Source of the DNA: Lachnospiraceae bacterium | GTDB taxonomy: Bacteria; Bacillota; Clostridia; Lachnospirales; Lachnospiraceae | Direction of reading: 5' to 3' | Length of the DNA stretch: 64,000 nt | NCBI GenBank assembly: GCA_017437785.1 | Contig: JAFRXH010000011.1 | Location: forward strand, 1 to 64,000 | Shown here: piece after piece, positions 46,219-55,294 of the stretch | How positions within the stretch are numbered: position 1 is the first letter of the stretch | How the letters are laid out: each line of letters starts with the position of its first letter | Notes under the pieces: generated by a model | Seen by the model: only the letters and a program-made list of their open reading frames with translations | Told to the model about the DNA's origin: nothing | Databases searched by the model: none | Position numbers and translations under genes: made by a program

Positions 46219-47808
46219 TTGGCAACACTAAAGGAAGAAATAGACAGGCGAAGGACATTTGCGATAATATCCCATCCTGACGCTGGAAAGACGACATTGA
46301 CGGAAAAACTGCTGCTGTACGGAGGGGCCATCAATCTGGCGGGATCCGTAAAGGGGAAGGCTACGGCCAGGCATGCAGTCTCGGACTGGATGGAGATAGA
46401 AAAGGAACGTGGTATCTCCGTTACATCATCGGTGCTGCAGTTTGAATATGACGGATATTGCATCAATATACTGGATACCCCCGGACACCAGGATTTCTCG
46501 GAGGATACTTACCGTACACTGATGGCAGCCGATTCCGCCGTGATGGTGATCGATGCGTCAAAGGGTGTTGAGCCCCAGACCAGAAAGCTGTTTAAGGTAT
46601 GTGCGATGCGGGGCATCCCCATATTTACATTTATCAACAAGCTTGATCGTGATGCGCTTGATTCTTTTGATCTGATGGACAACGTGGAGAAGGAACTGGG
46701 CATAGATACCTGCCCGGTAAACTGGCCCATAGGTTCGGGAAAGAATTTTAAAGGCGTATACGATCTGAAGAATAAAGAACTGCTGGCATTTGAGGATACG
46801 GAGAAAGGAACAAAAGAAGGCCGTACCCTCGAGATGAAGGATATGGACAGCATCAGGCAGTATGTAGGAGATGAAGCAGCCGATAAGCTTGAGGAAGAAC
46901 TTGAGCTTTTATCCGCAGGAGCGGAGTTTGATCTGGATCAGGTCAGGGCAGGTAAGCTGACGCCCGTTTTCTTCGGATCGGCGCTTACTAATTTCGGTGT
47001 GGAGTATTTCTTAAGATCGTATCTGCACATGGCCATGGCGCCCAGCGGACGTGTATCCGGCGGAAAGATCGTAGAACCGGACCAGGAGGCGTTTTCGGGC
47101 TTTGTGTTCAAGATACAGGCCAATATGAACAAGGCGCACAGGGACAGGATCGCATTCATGCGTATATGCTCGGGAAAATTCGATGCACAGATGAACGTCA
47201 AACATGTGCAGAGCGGACGTACCATGCGTCTCCAGCAGCCCCAGCAGATAATGGCGGATGAGAGAAAGATACTGACCGAGGCATACGGCGGAGACATAAT
47301 AGGCGTATTCGATCCGGGCAATTTCTCTATAGGTGATACGATCTGCGACCCTAAACTGGATGTCTGTTACGAAGGCATACCGACGTTCGCACCCGAGCAT
47401 TTTGCAAGAGTGCGCCAGGTTGATACCATGAAGCGTAAGCAGTTCGTAAAAGGTGTTGAACAGATCGCTCAGGAAGGCGCTATACAGATATTCCAGGAGA
47501 TAGCCTCCGGTATGGAAGAGATCATCGTGGGAGTGGTAGGCGTGCTGCAGTTCGATGTACTCAAGTACAGGCTGGAGAATGAGTACAATGTTGAGATACG
47601 CTTGGATCCCCTGCCTTATGAACATATAAGATGGATCGTGAACAAGAACGAAGTGGATGTGGCTAAGCTTTCGGGTACTTCGGATATGAAGAAGGTACAG
47701 GATCTTAAAGGCAATCCGTTACTGCTCTTTGTCAACGCCTGGAGCGTGGGCATGACAGAAGAACGTAATCCGGGACTTAAGTTAAGCGAGTTCGGAAAAG
47801 ACTGGTAA
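46219..47808 (+). CDS. prfC: Peptide chain release factor 3
   Basis: RF3, 529 residues, the GTPase that recycles class I release factors from the ribosome. G motifs are ISHPDAGKTT, DTPGHQDF and NKLD; AVSDWMEIEKERGIS is the effector region typical of RF3 rather than EF-G. The C-terminal block ends PGLKLSEFGKDW. The TTG at 46219 is chosen because GGAGAGGAG lies 8 bases upstream, the predicted transcript starts near 46177, and the length then equals the usual 529. The in-frame ATG at 46174 would add 15 residues and probably is not transcribed. A lipoprotein gene follows 9 bases downstream. Confidence 0.96.
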   Translation: MATLKEEIDRRRTFAIISHPDAGKTTLTEKLLLYGGAINLAGSVKGKATARHAVSDWMEIEKERGISVTSSVLQFEYDGYCINILDTPGHQDFSEDTYRTLMAADSAVMVIDASKGVEPQTRKLFKVCAMRGIPIFTFINKLDRDALDSFDLMDNVEKELGIDTCPVNWPIGSGKNFKGVYDLKNKELLAFEDTEKGTKEGRTLEMKDMDSIRQYVGDEAADKLEEELELLSAGAEFDLDQVRAGKLTPVFFGSALTNFGVEYFLRSYLHMAMAPSGRVSGGKIVEPDQEAFSGFVFKIQANMNKAHRDRIAFMRICSGKFDAQMNVKHVQSGRTMRLQQPQQIMADERKILTEAYGGDIIGVFDPGNFSIGDTICDPKLDVCYEGIPTFAPEHFARVRQVDTMKRKQFVKGVEQIAQEGAIQIFQEIASGMEEIIVGVVGVLQFDVLKYRLENEYNVEIRLDPLPYEHIRWIVNKNEVDVAKLSGTSDMKKVQDLKGNPLLLFVNAWSVGMTEERNPGLKLSEFGKDW

Positions 47809-47817
47809 TAAGCTTTT

Positions 47818-49137
47818 ATGAGGGGAAAAAGGAAAAAGTTTATAACCGTACTCTGTCTGATCGTATGCCTTGTCTGCGGCTGTACAGGCAAGGACAGGGC
47901 AGAGCTGCCCAATGTGGGGATACTGACTGCTGACGGCGGGGAAGGCGGCGCAGTGCAGACTGCTGATTCATCCGGCAGTCCGGAGGTGGTGACCTTAAAT
48001 CCCGTTACGGGCTTTGAGGCTCCGGTGATCACGGAGGATAACAAAAAAAACAGTCAGGTCAGCATGGGAGATCTGATGGCAGACAAAAAGGCTGCAGGGA
48101 TCACCACGGATGCGGTAAAACGATGCATGAAGGAACAGCAGGGCCGTTATATGTATGATATGATGGACACCGATCTGCATACCCTTTATGCCGAGATACT
48201 GCTTATAGTCAGATCCCATGCAAAGGATATAATGGTATCGTCAACCGACAGCGATGACCTGCAGACAGCCTTCATGTGCGTATTTCAGGACCATCCCGAG
48301 CTGTTCTGGATAGAGGGCTATTCTTACGGCTGTTATTCAAAGAACGGAAAGGTCACTGCCCTTACATTCAGCGGCAAGTATTCATACAGTAAAGAAGAAT
48401 GCGATCTGTTCCAGTGTCTCATTGATGATTGGGTGGATAAATGCGTCGGCGGCCTGCCGATCAATGCCGATGAGTATGAAAAAGTAAAATACGCATATCA
48501 GTATGTGATCCTCCATACGGATTATGTGCTGGGAGCAGATGACAATCAGAACATACTATCCGTGATGATAGGCGGTATGTCTGTCTGTCAGGGGTATGCT
48601 AAAGCCCTGCAGTATGTATTGAATGAAATGGGCATTCCCTGCACGATGGTAATAGGAAAAGTCAGGGGCGGAGAAGGTCATGCATGGGACCTGGTAAACA
48701 TAGACGGCGCATATTATTATGTGGATCCCACCTGGGGAGATTCCGGATACCTGTCAGCATCGGGCATGAACGTAAGCAAGCAGGGAGAGATAAATTATAA
48801 TTATCTTAATGTGACCAGTGACGAGATAGGCCGGTCGCATATTGCGGATAATGTTGTAGCGATGCCGCGGTGCATTGCCACCGATGATAATTATTATGTA
48901 CGTGAGGGAAGATGCATTGAGTACTATGATGAGGCTGTTATAAGCAGGCTTTTTGATGAAGCAAGGACCTCCGGCGGACGCTGCGTTTCCTTTAAATGTT
49001 CGGATGATCCGGTCTACCGCGAATGCGTGGTAAAGCTTCTGGAAGAGCGAAGGGTCTTTGCACTGCTGCCTTCGGGAGTCAATTCCGTGGATTATACGAC
49101 CGACGATGTACTTAACGTTCTTACTTTCTGGTTTTAA
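47818..49137 (+). CDS. Transglutaminase-like lipoprotein
   Basis: Secreted lipoprotein of 439 residues. The signal peptide ends LVCLVCGC, so the lipid-modified cysteine is at about residue 22. A linker rich in T, S and G leads to a transglutaminase-like protease-fold domain. The catalytic triad is visible: C257 in MSVCQGYAKAL, H288 in GEGHAWDLV and D303 in YYVDPTWGD. Members of this family act as cysteine proteases or peptidoglycan/protein-modifying enzymes at the cell surface; the substrate is unknown. The start is 9 bases after the prfC stop with no strong ribosome site, so it probably relies on coupling with prfC. Its stop adjoins the next promoter. Confidence 0.87.
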   Translation: MRGKRKKFITVLCLIVCLVCGCTGKDRAELPNVGILTADGGEGGAVQTADSSGSPEVVTLNPVTGFEAPVITEDNKKNSQVSMGDLMADKKAAGITTDAVKRCMKEQQGRYMYDMMDTDLHTLYAEILLIVRSHAKDIMVSSTDSDDLQTAFMCVFQDHPELFWIEGYSYGCYSKNGKVTALTFSGKYSYSKEECDLFQCLIDDWVDKCVGGLPINADEYEKVKYAYQYVILHTDYVLGADDNQNILSVMIGGMSVCQGYAKALQYVLNEMGIPCTMVIGKVRGGEGHAWDLVNIDGAYYYVDPTWGDSGYLSASGMNVSKQGEINYNYLNVTSDEIGRSHIADNVVAMPRCIATDDNYYVREGRCIEYYDEAVISRLFDEARTSGGRCVSFKCSDDPVYRECVVKLLEERRVFALLPSGVNSVDYTTDDVLNVLTFWF

Positions 49138-49166
49138 TTGAAAAACAAAAGTCTTTGTGGTAAGAT
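49138..49166 (+). promoter_or_regulatory. Promoter of the gls24-nusB-recN operon
   Basis: TTGAAA (49138-49143) begins directly after the previous stop; a 17-base spacer and TAAGAT (49161-49166) follow, 49 bases before the ATG. Confidence 0.7.
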
Positions 49167-49214
49167 AGGCGTCAGTGATATCAGCGGGGGCAACCCCATG
49201 AAGAGGAGAAGGAA

Positions 49215-49595
49215 ATGGAAAATAATAACAACATCACACTTAAGGTCGAAAACGAGAATATCGGAAGCGTACAGATAGCCGACGACGTTGTCGCAATGAT
49301 CGCTGCCCTGGCATCTTCCGAGGTGGAGGGAGTGAGCGCCATGACAGGCAATATTACCAACGAGCTCATGAGTAAAGTGGCAATGAAGAAGCTTACCAAG
49401 GGTGTGAGAGTGGCATTGGCCGATAATTCGGTTACGATAAATCTCTCTATAGTACTGGAATATGGTTACAACATACCCGAGACCTGCAAGAAAGTACAGG
49501 AGAAGGTAAAGAATTCAGTAGAAAACATGACAGGGCTTACGGTGGAGGATGTCAATATCCGTATCGCATCCGTAAATATGCCCAAGGGTAAATAA
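49215..49595 (+). CDS. Asp23/Gls24 family envelope-stress protein
   Basis: Gls24/Asp23-family protein, 126 residues. The family core is visible as IGSVQIADDVVAMIAALASSEV, GVSAMTGN, GVRVALADNSVTINLSIVLEYG and NMTGLTVEDVNIRI. Members associate with the inner face of the membrane and are linked to cell-envelope homeostasis. A copy ahead of nusB is standard in Clostridia (YqhY in Bacillus, linked to acetyl-CoA carboxylase). The ribosome site is AGGAGAAGGAA. nusB follows 3 bases after the stop. Confidence 0.92.
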   Translation: MENNNNITLKVENENIGSVQIADDVVAMIAALASSEVEGVSAMTGNITNELMSKVAMKKLTKGVRVALADNSVTINLSIVLEYGYNIPETCKKVQEKVKNSVENMTGLTVEDVNIRIASVNMPKGK

Positions 49596-49598
49596 AAG

Positions 49599-50072
49599 AT
49601 GAGCAGGCGTATAAATCGCGAAAGAGTATTTATGCTGCTTTTTGCGGCTGATTATTATGATAAGGATTCTATGAACGAGCAGATAGACCGCTTCTTTGAG
49701 GATGAAGATGAGGAATATCTCGAAGAAGAGACACTGCGCATAGAAGAAGAGGGCGGTTCATTGGATGAGATAAGCATACCTGCTTTTCTTACCGACGGCC
49801 GCGATCAGATAAGGGCGAAAACCCTGGCCATAGTTGAGCATATACCGGAGCTGGATAAGCTGCTGGATGAGAAGATACAGGGCTGGAATACGCTACGTAT
49901 CGGGAAAACGGAGCTGGCGCTGCTTCGCCTGGCTTTGTATGAGATGCGCTATGATGACAGTATATCCGACGCAGTGGCGATAAATGAGGCGGTTGAACTG
50001 GCAAAGAAATACGGCCAGGAAAAGTCCGGCGAATTCGTGAACGGAGTTCTTGCGAAGTTTGCGTTGGGGTAA
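49599..50072 (+). CDS. nusB: Transcription antitermination factor NusB
   Basis: NusB, 157 residues, an all-helical RNA-binding protein that joins NusE (S10) at boxA for rRNA antitermination. The N-terminal RRINRERVFMLLFAADYY and the C-terminal RIGKTELALLRLALYEMRY, AINEAVELAKKYG and FVNGVLAKFA blocks are diagnostic. An acidic insertion (about residues 32-55) makes it slightly longer than the E. coli protein. It is placed between gls24 and xseA in an uninterrupted operon. Confidence 0.95.
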   Translation: MSRRINRERVFMLLFAADYYDKDSMNEQIDRFFEDEDEEYLEEETLRIEEEGGSLDEISIPAFLTDGRDQIRAKTLAIVEHIPELDKLLDEKIQGWNTLRIGKTELALLRLALYEMRYDDSISDAVAINEAVELAKKYGQEKSGEFVNGVLAKFALG

Positions 50073-50075
50073 ATA

Positions 50076-51413
50076 ATGAATAAAAAGATCTATTCCGTGT
50101 CGCAGATCAATTCTTATATCTGGGGTATGTTCTCTCAGGATTTTTATCTGCGCGATGTTTCCATAAAGGGTGAAGTGCGCGATGCCAAGTATTGGAAAGA
50201 CGGGACCATTTATTTCAACTTAAAAGATGATAAGTCACTTCTGCCCTGTGTTTGCTTTAAGAATAAAGCACAGGCGCTTAAGTTTAAGCTTGAAGACGGC
50301 ATGTCCGTAACAGGCCACGGCAGCGTAAGCGTATATAAAGAAGGCGGAAAGTATCAGTTTTACGTTTCCGAGATGGAAAAGGACGGACAGGGAGACCTGT
50401 ACGCCAGATATCTTAAACTGAAGGCAGAGCTTGAAGAAATGGGGCTTTTTGCCGAGGAGTACAAACAGAAGATCCCTTTTATGGCAAAGAAGGTAGGGAT
50501 CGTGACAGCGCCTACGGGGGCTGCGGTAAGGGACATAATACAGATATCGCGAAGGCGTAATCCGTATGTACAGCTGATATTATATCCTGCGATAGTGCAG
50601 GGGAAGCAGGCATGCGAGAGTATAATCCGCGGTATCAGGGCCATGGATGCTGCCGGTGTGGATGTGATAATAGTCGGCCGCGGCGGAGGCTCCATCGAGG
50701 ATCTGTGGGCGTTTAATGAAGAAGCGGTGGCACGGGCGATATTTGACTGTTCGACCCCGATAATCTCTGCAGTGGGGCATGAGACTGATACTACCATAGC
50801 CGATTTTGCGGCGGATCTGCGTGCACCCACGCCTTCGGCGGCGGCCGAGCTGGCAGTCAGGCAGCTGGATGATATCACAGGGCATATAGCGGATTGCAAA
50901 AACAGGCTGGATCAGAGCATCAAAAGCCGTCTGACACACAGAAGGCTTAAGGCGCAGAAGCTTTCCGAGAGCTTAAAGCGCCTATCCCCGCAGTATATGC
51001 TGAACGACAAAAGACAGAAGGCTGCGGCAATAGAATCCACTCTGGATGCATTGATGGATAAAAGGATACTGGCATTAAAGTCCAGGTTGCAGAAGGATGA
51101 GCTTTCGCTTAAGCACCTGTCTCCGCTTGGCCTGGCTGACAAGCGCCGGCAGAGGTCGCAGGATCTTGGATATAAGCTTGATAAAGCTTTTGACAGGCAC
51201 ATGCAGATGACAAGGCAGCGTATGCTGCTGCTTATAGAAAGATATAAAGCCAGATCGCCGCTTGAGCGTCTGGGGGGAGGCTATGTATATGCCTCCGGCG
51301 AAGACGGGAAGGCTGTCCTGAGCGCAGCGTCGCTTAAGACGGGGGATAAGCTTAAGTTAAGGTTTAAGGACGGTACGGTAAGTGCCGGGGTAGAGGAGAT
51401 ATCGTGCGATTGA
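50076..51413 (+). CDS. xseA: Exodeoxyribonuclease VII large subunit
   Basis: XseA, 445 residues, catalytic subunit of exonuclease VII, which degrades single-stranded DNA. An N-terminal OB fold (about 1-100) includes DVSIKGEVRDAKYWKDGTIY. The catalytic core shows VGIVTAPTGAAVRDI, IIVGRGGGSIEDLWAFNEE, ISAVGHETDTTIADFAADLRAPTPSAAAE. A long coiled coil follows. It begins 3 bases after nusB and is followed by the small subunit gene. Confidence 0.97.
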   Translation: MNKKIYSVSQINSYIWGMFSQDFYLRDVSIKGEVRDAKYWKDGTIYFNLKDDKSLLPCVCFKNKAQALKFKLEDGMSVTGHGSVSVYKEGGKYQFYVSEMEKDGQGDLYARYLKLKAELEEMGLFAEEYKQKIPFMAKKVGIVTAPTGAAVRDIIQISRRRNPYVQLILYPAIVQGKQACESIIRGIRAMDAAGVDVIIVGRGGGSIEDLWAFNEEAVARAIFDCSTPIISAVGHETDTTIADFAADLRAPTPSAAAELAVRQLDDITGHIADCKNRLDQSIKSRLTHRRLKAQKLSESLKRLSPQYMLNDKRQKAAAIESTLDALMDKRILALKSRLQKDELSLKHLSPLGLADKRRQRSQDLGYKLDKAFDRHMQMTRQRMLLLIERYKARSPLERLGGGYVYASGEDGKAVLSAASLKTGDKLKLRFKDGTVSAGVEEISCD

Positions 51414-51435
51414 TCCGGGATAAGGAGGATAGCTG

Positions 51436-51666
51436 ATGTCAGAAGAAAAGAAAACAGAAGAAAAAAGATCGCTGGAAGAGAACTTTGATATCCTTGAGAA
51501 AAATCTTAAGGACCTTGAAGACGATTCCCTTCCGCTTGAGGAGGCTTTTGCGCTGTATGAAAGCAGCATGAAGCTGTTAAAAGACTGCAACGACGAGATA
51601 GACCGCGTAGAGAAAAAAGTATTGCTTCTTAAGGACAACGGTGAGACAGATGAATTTTCAGAATGA
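51436..51666 (+). CDS. xseB: Exodeoxyribonuclease VII small subunit
   Basis: XseB, 76 residues, the helical accessory subunit of exonuclease VII. SLEENFDILEKNLKDLEDD and LPLEEAFALYESSMKLLKDC are the family core. The ATG follows ATAAGGAGGATAGCTG. The 3' end overlaps the prenyltransferase gene by 17 bases. Confidence 0.95.
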   Translation: MSEEKKTEEKRSLEENFDILEKNLKDLEDDSLPLEEAFALYESSMKLLKDCNDEIDRVEKKVLLLKDNGETDEFSE

Positions 51667-52558
51667 ATTGGATGCAAGGACAAAAGAGGCGGAGGAGATC
51701 GTAGAGAGCTTCCTGCCGCAGAAAGCGCTGCATCAGCAGACAGTTATCGATGCCATGGAATACAGTGTGCTGGCCGGCGGCAAAAGACTGCGCCCGGTAA
51801 TGATGTATGCAGCCTGGCAGATGTGCGGCGGAGCCGGGGATATAAAGCCATTTATGGCTGCTATGGAAATGATCCATACCTATTCGCTGGTGCATGATGA
51901 TCTGCCGGAGATGGATAACGATGAACTCCGGAGGGGTAAGCCCACCACGCATGTGCAGTACGGACAGGCAATGGCGGTCCTGGCAGGCGACGGTCTGCTT
52001 AACTATGCATATGAGACTATGCTTAAGGGTGCGCTTGCGGCAGACGATAAGGCGGCTTATATCAGGGCAATAGAGCTTGTGGCAAAAAAAGCCGGGATCT
52101 ATGGTATGGTAGGCGGACAGTGCCTGGATGTAGAGGCCGAAGAGAAGGAACTTGACCTGTCCGAGGAGCAGATAAAGTTTGTATACGAAAACAAGACTGC
52201 AGCTCTGCTTCAGGCATCGCTGATGTGCGGCGCACTGCTTGCGGCAGATGAAAGGGCAGCAGCTGTGCTTGAAAAAGCCGGTTACGATCTGGGGATCGCC
52301 TTCCAGCTGCAGGATGATATCCTGGATATCGAGAGTACCACGGCGGAGCTTGGAAAGCCGGTGGGCAGTGATGAACGTAACGGCAAAAAGACATATGTTT
52401 CCTATCTTGGGATAGAGCAGGCACGCAGGGAGCAGGAGAGGCTTTCGCAGGAAGCGGTAGAGATGATAGATTCCATAGAGATAAGGGATGGCAGTGCAAA
52501 AGAAGCAAGGGAGTTTCTTAAGGAGCTTATAGTGAGTCTCTGCAGCAGAAAGAAATAG
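51650..52558 (+). CDS. ispA: Geranyl/farnesyl diphosphate synthase
   Basis: Short-chain trans-prenyl diphosphate synthase, 302 residues, condensing isopentenyl diphosphate with allylic primers. The first aspartate-rich motif is HDDLPEMDND, the second is LQDDILDIE, and LAGGKRLRPVM is the substrate-binding block. ATG 51650 is taken as start, with GGTGAG a few bases upstream inside xseB; a GTG at 51641 is an alternative. It supplies precursors with dxs, the next gene, for undecaprenyl and quinone-type lipids. Confidence 0.93.
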   Translation: MNFQNELDARTKEAEEIVESFLPQKALHQQTVIDAMEYSVLAGGKRLRPVMMYAAWQMCGGAGDIKPFMAAMEMIHTYSLVHDDLPEMDNDELRRGKPTTHVQYGQAMAVLAGDGLLNYAYETMLKGALAADDKAAYIRAIELVAKKAGIYGMVGGQCLDVEAEEKELDLSEEQIKFVYENKTAALLQASLMCGALLAADERAAAVLEKAGYDLGIAFQLQDDILDIESTTAELGKPVGSDERNGKKTYVSYLGIEQARREQERLSQEAVEMIDSIEIRDGSAKEAREFLKELIVSLCSRKK

Positions 52559-52567
52559 GCATAGCTT

Positions 52568-54484
52568 ATGGCAAAGAAAAAGACGGAAAACGAATACAGA
52601 CCGGTGGATGAAGTCGGTACGCAGCTGCTGGATCAGATAAAGAAGCCGGGAGATATCAAGGCATTCGGCAAAGCGGATTATGCGGAGCTGGCCGAGGAGA
52701 TAAGAGCCTTTCTGATAAAGCATATCAGTGTGACCGGGGGACATCTTGGGTCTAATCTGGGATGTGTGGAGCTTACCATGGCACTGCATATCGCATTTGA
52801 CCTTCCGGAAGATAAGATAGTCTGGGATGTGGGACATCAGTCATATACCCACAAGCTGCTCACGGGAAGACGCGAGGGCTTTGACAGCCTGCGCCAGTAC
52901 AAGGGGATGAGCGGTTTCCCCAAAAGACATGAGAGTGACTGTGATGCCTTTGATACCGGACATTCCTCCACATCCATATCCGCAGGACTGGGACTGGTGA
53001 AGGCAAGGGAGTTAAGCGGTAAGGACTATAAGGTGATCTCGGTGATCGGGGACGGCTCGCTGACCGGCGGAATGGCTTACGAGGCTCTTAACAACGCCTC
53101 AAAGCTTAAATCCAATTTCATAATCATACTGAATGATAACAATATGTCCATCTCTGAAAATGTAGGCGGCGTTTCCAATTACTTAAACTCCATACGATCT
53201 GCGGAGAAATACCTGGATCTTAAGGAAGGCGTGTATAATTCGCTGATGAGATCGGGTAATGAGGGGACCGTGCGCGCCATCAAAAAGGTCAAATCCACGG
53301 TAAAGAGACTCATAGTACCGGGCATGATATTTGAGAATATGGGCATAACTTACATGGGCCCTGTAGACGGTCATGATGTGGATGCGATGGTGCACGTCTT
53401 TGAATATGCCAGCCGCGTGGAAAATGCGGTAGTGGTGCATGTACGTACCCAGAAAGGCAAGGGATATCTGCCTGCGGAAAGACATCCGGCGCGTTTCCAC
53501 GGAGCAGAGCCTTTTGAGATAGAGACCGGTATGCCAAAAAAAATGCGTGAAAAGGCAAACTATACCGATGTTTTCTCTACTGTGATGTGCAGGCTGGGGG
53601 AAAAGGATGAAAAGGTAGTAGCCATAACAGCCGCTATGCCGGACGGTACCGGACTTAAGCGTTTCCATAATCTTTATCCCGACAGATTCTTTGACGTGGG
53701 TATAGCCGAAGAGCATGCCGTGACCTTCGCGGCAGGACTGGCGGCGGGGGGATTAAAGCCCGTGGTAGCCATATACTCATCATTCCTGCAGAGAGCATAC
53801 GATCAGATACTTCATGACGTATGCATACAGAACCTGCCTGTAGTGATCGCTATAGACAGGGCCGGGCTGGTGGGCAGCGACGGAGAGACACATCAGGGTA
53901 TCTTTGATCTGTCTTATCTGGCTACCATACCCCGTCTTACGGTGATGGCTCCCAAGAATAAATGGGAATTGGCAGATATGCTGCGTTTTGCGGTGGAGCT
54001 TTCTGCTCCGGTGGCCATACGTTATCCGAGGGGAGAGGCATATGACGGGCTTGAGGAGCACAGGCAGCCCATCGAATACGGAAAATGCGAAGTGATATAT
54101 GATGAGAGTGATATCTGTCTTATAGCGGTGGGCAGTATGGTAAAGACCGCCGTTGAAGTAAGAGAGGCACTCAAGGAAAAGGGCTATAACTGCAGCCTGA
54201 TAAATGCGCGCTTTGTAAAGCCCATAGATGAAACAATGTGCGCTATGGCCGGTAAGCACAAGCTGGTCGTGACGATGGAGGAAAATGTTAAGAACGGCGG
54301 CTTCGGTGAGCGTTTCCGTCTGGCGTACGAAGAGAACAAGAGTGAGGGCTCCGGGTCGGCATTTTTACATATAGCACTGCCGGATGCTTATGTGGAGCAC
54401 GGCAGCGTAGCTCTGTTAAAAGAAGAGCTTAAGATAGATGCTAAGAGTATAGAAGAAGCCATACTGGAGAAATACAATGGGTGA
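52568..54484 (+). CDS. dxs: 1-deoxy-D-xylulose-5-phosphate synthase
   Basis: DXS, 638 residues, the thiamine-diphosphate enzyme joining pyruvate and glyceraldehyde 3-phosphate at the start of the MEP isoprenoid pathway. Diagnostic blocks are GGHLGSNLGCVELT, WDVGHQSYTHKLLTGR, GDGSLTGGMAYEALNNA, HVRTQKGKGY and FDVGIAEEHAVTFAAGLA, followed by the C-terminal transketolase domain. The N-terminus has about 20 extra polar residues. It is directly behind ispA, consistent with shared isoprenoid supply. Its stop overlaps the next start by 8 bases. Confidence 0.97.
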   Translation: MAKKKTENEYRPVDEVGTQLLDQIKKPGDIKAFGKADYAELAEEIRAFLIKHISVTGGHLGSNLGCVELTMALHIAFDLPEDKIVWDVGHQSYTHKLLTGRREGFDSLRQYKGMSGFPKRHESDCDAFDTGHSSTSISAGLGLVKARELSGKDYKVISVIGDGSLTGGMAYEALNNASKLKSNFIIILNDNNMSISENVGGVSNYLNSIRSAEKYLDLKEGVYNSLMRSGNEGTVRAIKKVKSTVKRLIVPGMIFENMGITYMGPVDGHDVDAMVHVFEYASRVENAVVVHVRTQKGKGYLPAERHPARFHGAEPFEIETGMPKKMREKANYTDVFSTVMCRLGEKDEKVVAITAAMPDGTGLKRFHNLYPDRFFDVGIAEEHAVTFAAGLAAGGLKPVVAIYSSFLQRAYDQILHDVCIQNLPVVIAIDRAGLVGSDGETHQGIFDLSYLATIPRLTVMAPKNKWELADMLRFAVELSAPVAIRYPRGEAYDGLEEHRQPIEYGKCEVIYDESDICLIAVGSMVKTAVEVREALKEKGYNCSLINARFVKPIDETMCAMAGKHKLVVTMEENVKNGGFGERFRLAYEENKSEGSGSAFLHIALPDAYVEHGSVALLKEELKIDAKSIEEAILEKYNG

Positions 54485-55286
54485 AAAGGCAGCAAAAGAA
54501 AGGCTGGATGTGCTGCTGGTCGATTCCGGCCTGGTCAGTTCCAGGGAAATGGCCAAAAGACATATTATGGCCGGGGAAGTATTCGTAAACGGCCAGAGAG
54601 AGGATAAACCCGGAAGCTTTTTTGCAATCGAGGGGCTTAAACTGGAGCTTAAGGCCGATACCCTGCCTTATGTCAGCAGGGGAGGGCTTAAACTGGAGAA
54701 AGCGCTTAAGGTCTTTCCCATAGATCTGAATGCTGCGGTATGTATAGATATCGGGTCTTCCACGGGCGGTTTTACCGACTGCATGCTCCAAAACGGTGCG
54801 GCAAAGGTATATGCCGTAGACTCGGGAACGAACCAGCTGGCCTGGAAACTGCGTTCCGATGAGCGCGTGGTATGCATGGAAAAGACTAATTTCCGTTATG
54901 TTACCGAAAAAGATATTCCTGAACCCATAGATTTTGCTTCGGCAGACGTATCATTTATATCGCTTTCCAAAATACTCCCTGCGGCGTATCCCCTGTTAAA
55001 GGAAGAAGCCTGTATGGTATGCCTTATAAAGCCGCAGTTCGAAGCGGGACGTGAAAAGGTAGGAAAGAAGGGCGTGGTACGTGATCCGAAGGTTCATGAA
55101 GAAGTTATAGAGAACGTTACCGAATCGGCAAAGGAATTGGGATTTGCCGTACTGGGCCTGGATTTTTCACCCGTGAGGGGGCCCGAAGGCAATATTGAGT
55201 ATCTGCTGTACCTGACAAAGAAAAGGACGCAGGATGCGGTGTATGATATAACAGCAGTGGTCAGGTCCGCACATGAGGAGTTGTAG
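54477..55286 (+). CDS. tlyA: TlyA-family rRNA methyltransferase
   Basis: TlyA-type protein, 269 residues. An N-terminal S4 RNA-binding domain (ERLDVLLVDSGLVSSREMAK, then GEVFVNGQ) is followed by an FtsJ-like methyltransferase domain with CIDIGSSTGGFTDCML and VYAVDSGTNQLAWKLR. Known relatives 2'-O-methylate rRNA; older names call them hemolysin A. The start lies inside the end of dxs, behind GGAG. The position between dxs and nadK matches the conserved clostridial order. Confidence 0.94.
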   Translation: MGEKAAKERLDVLLVDSGLVSSREMAKRHIMAGEVFVNGQREDKPGSFFAIEGLKLELKADTLPYVSRGGLKLEKALKVFPIDLNAAVCIDIGSSTGGFTDCMLQNGAAKVYAVDSGTNQLAWKLRSDERVVCMEKTNFRYVTEKDIPEPIDFASADVSFISLSKILPAAYPLLKEEACMVCLIKPQFEAGREKVGKKGVVRDPKVHEEVIENVTESAKELGFAVLGLDFSPVRGPEGNIEYLLYLTKKRTQDAVYDITAVVRSAHEEL

Positions 55287-55294
55287 ACAAAGCG

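Noticed and set aside
50580..50939. Long antisense frames inside xseA and many other genes
   Set aside because: They mirror the strongly coded sense genes, lack ribosome sites and show no protein-family motifs.
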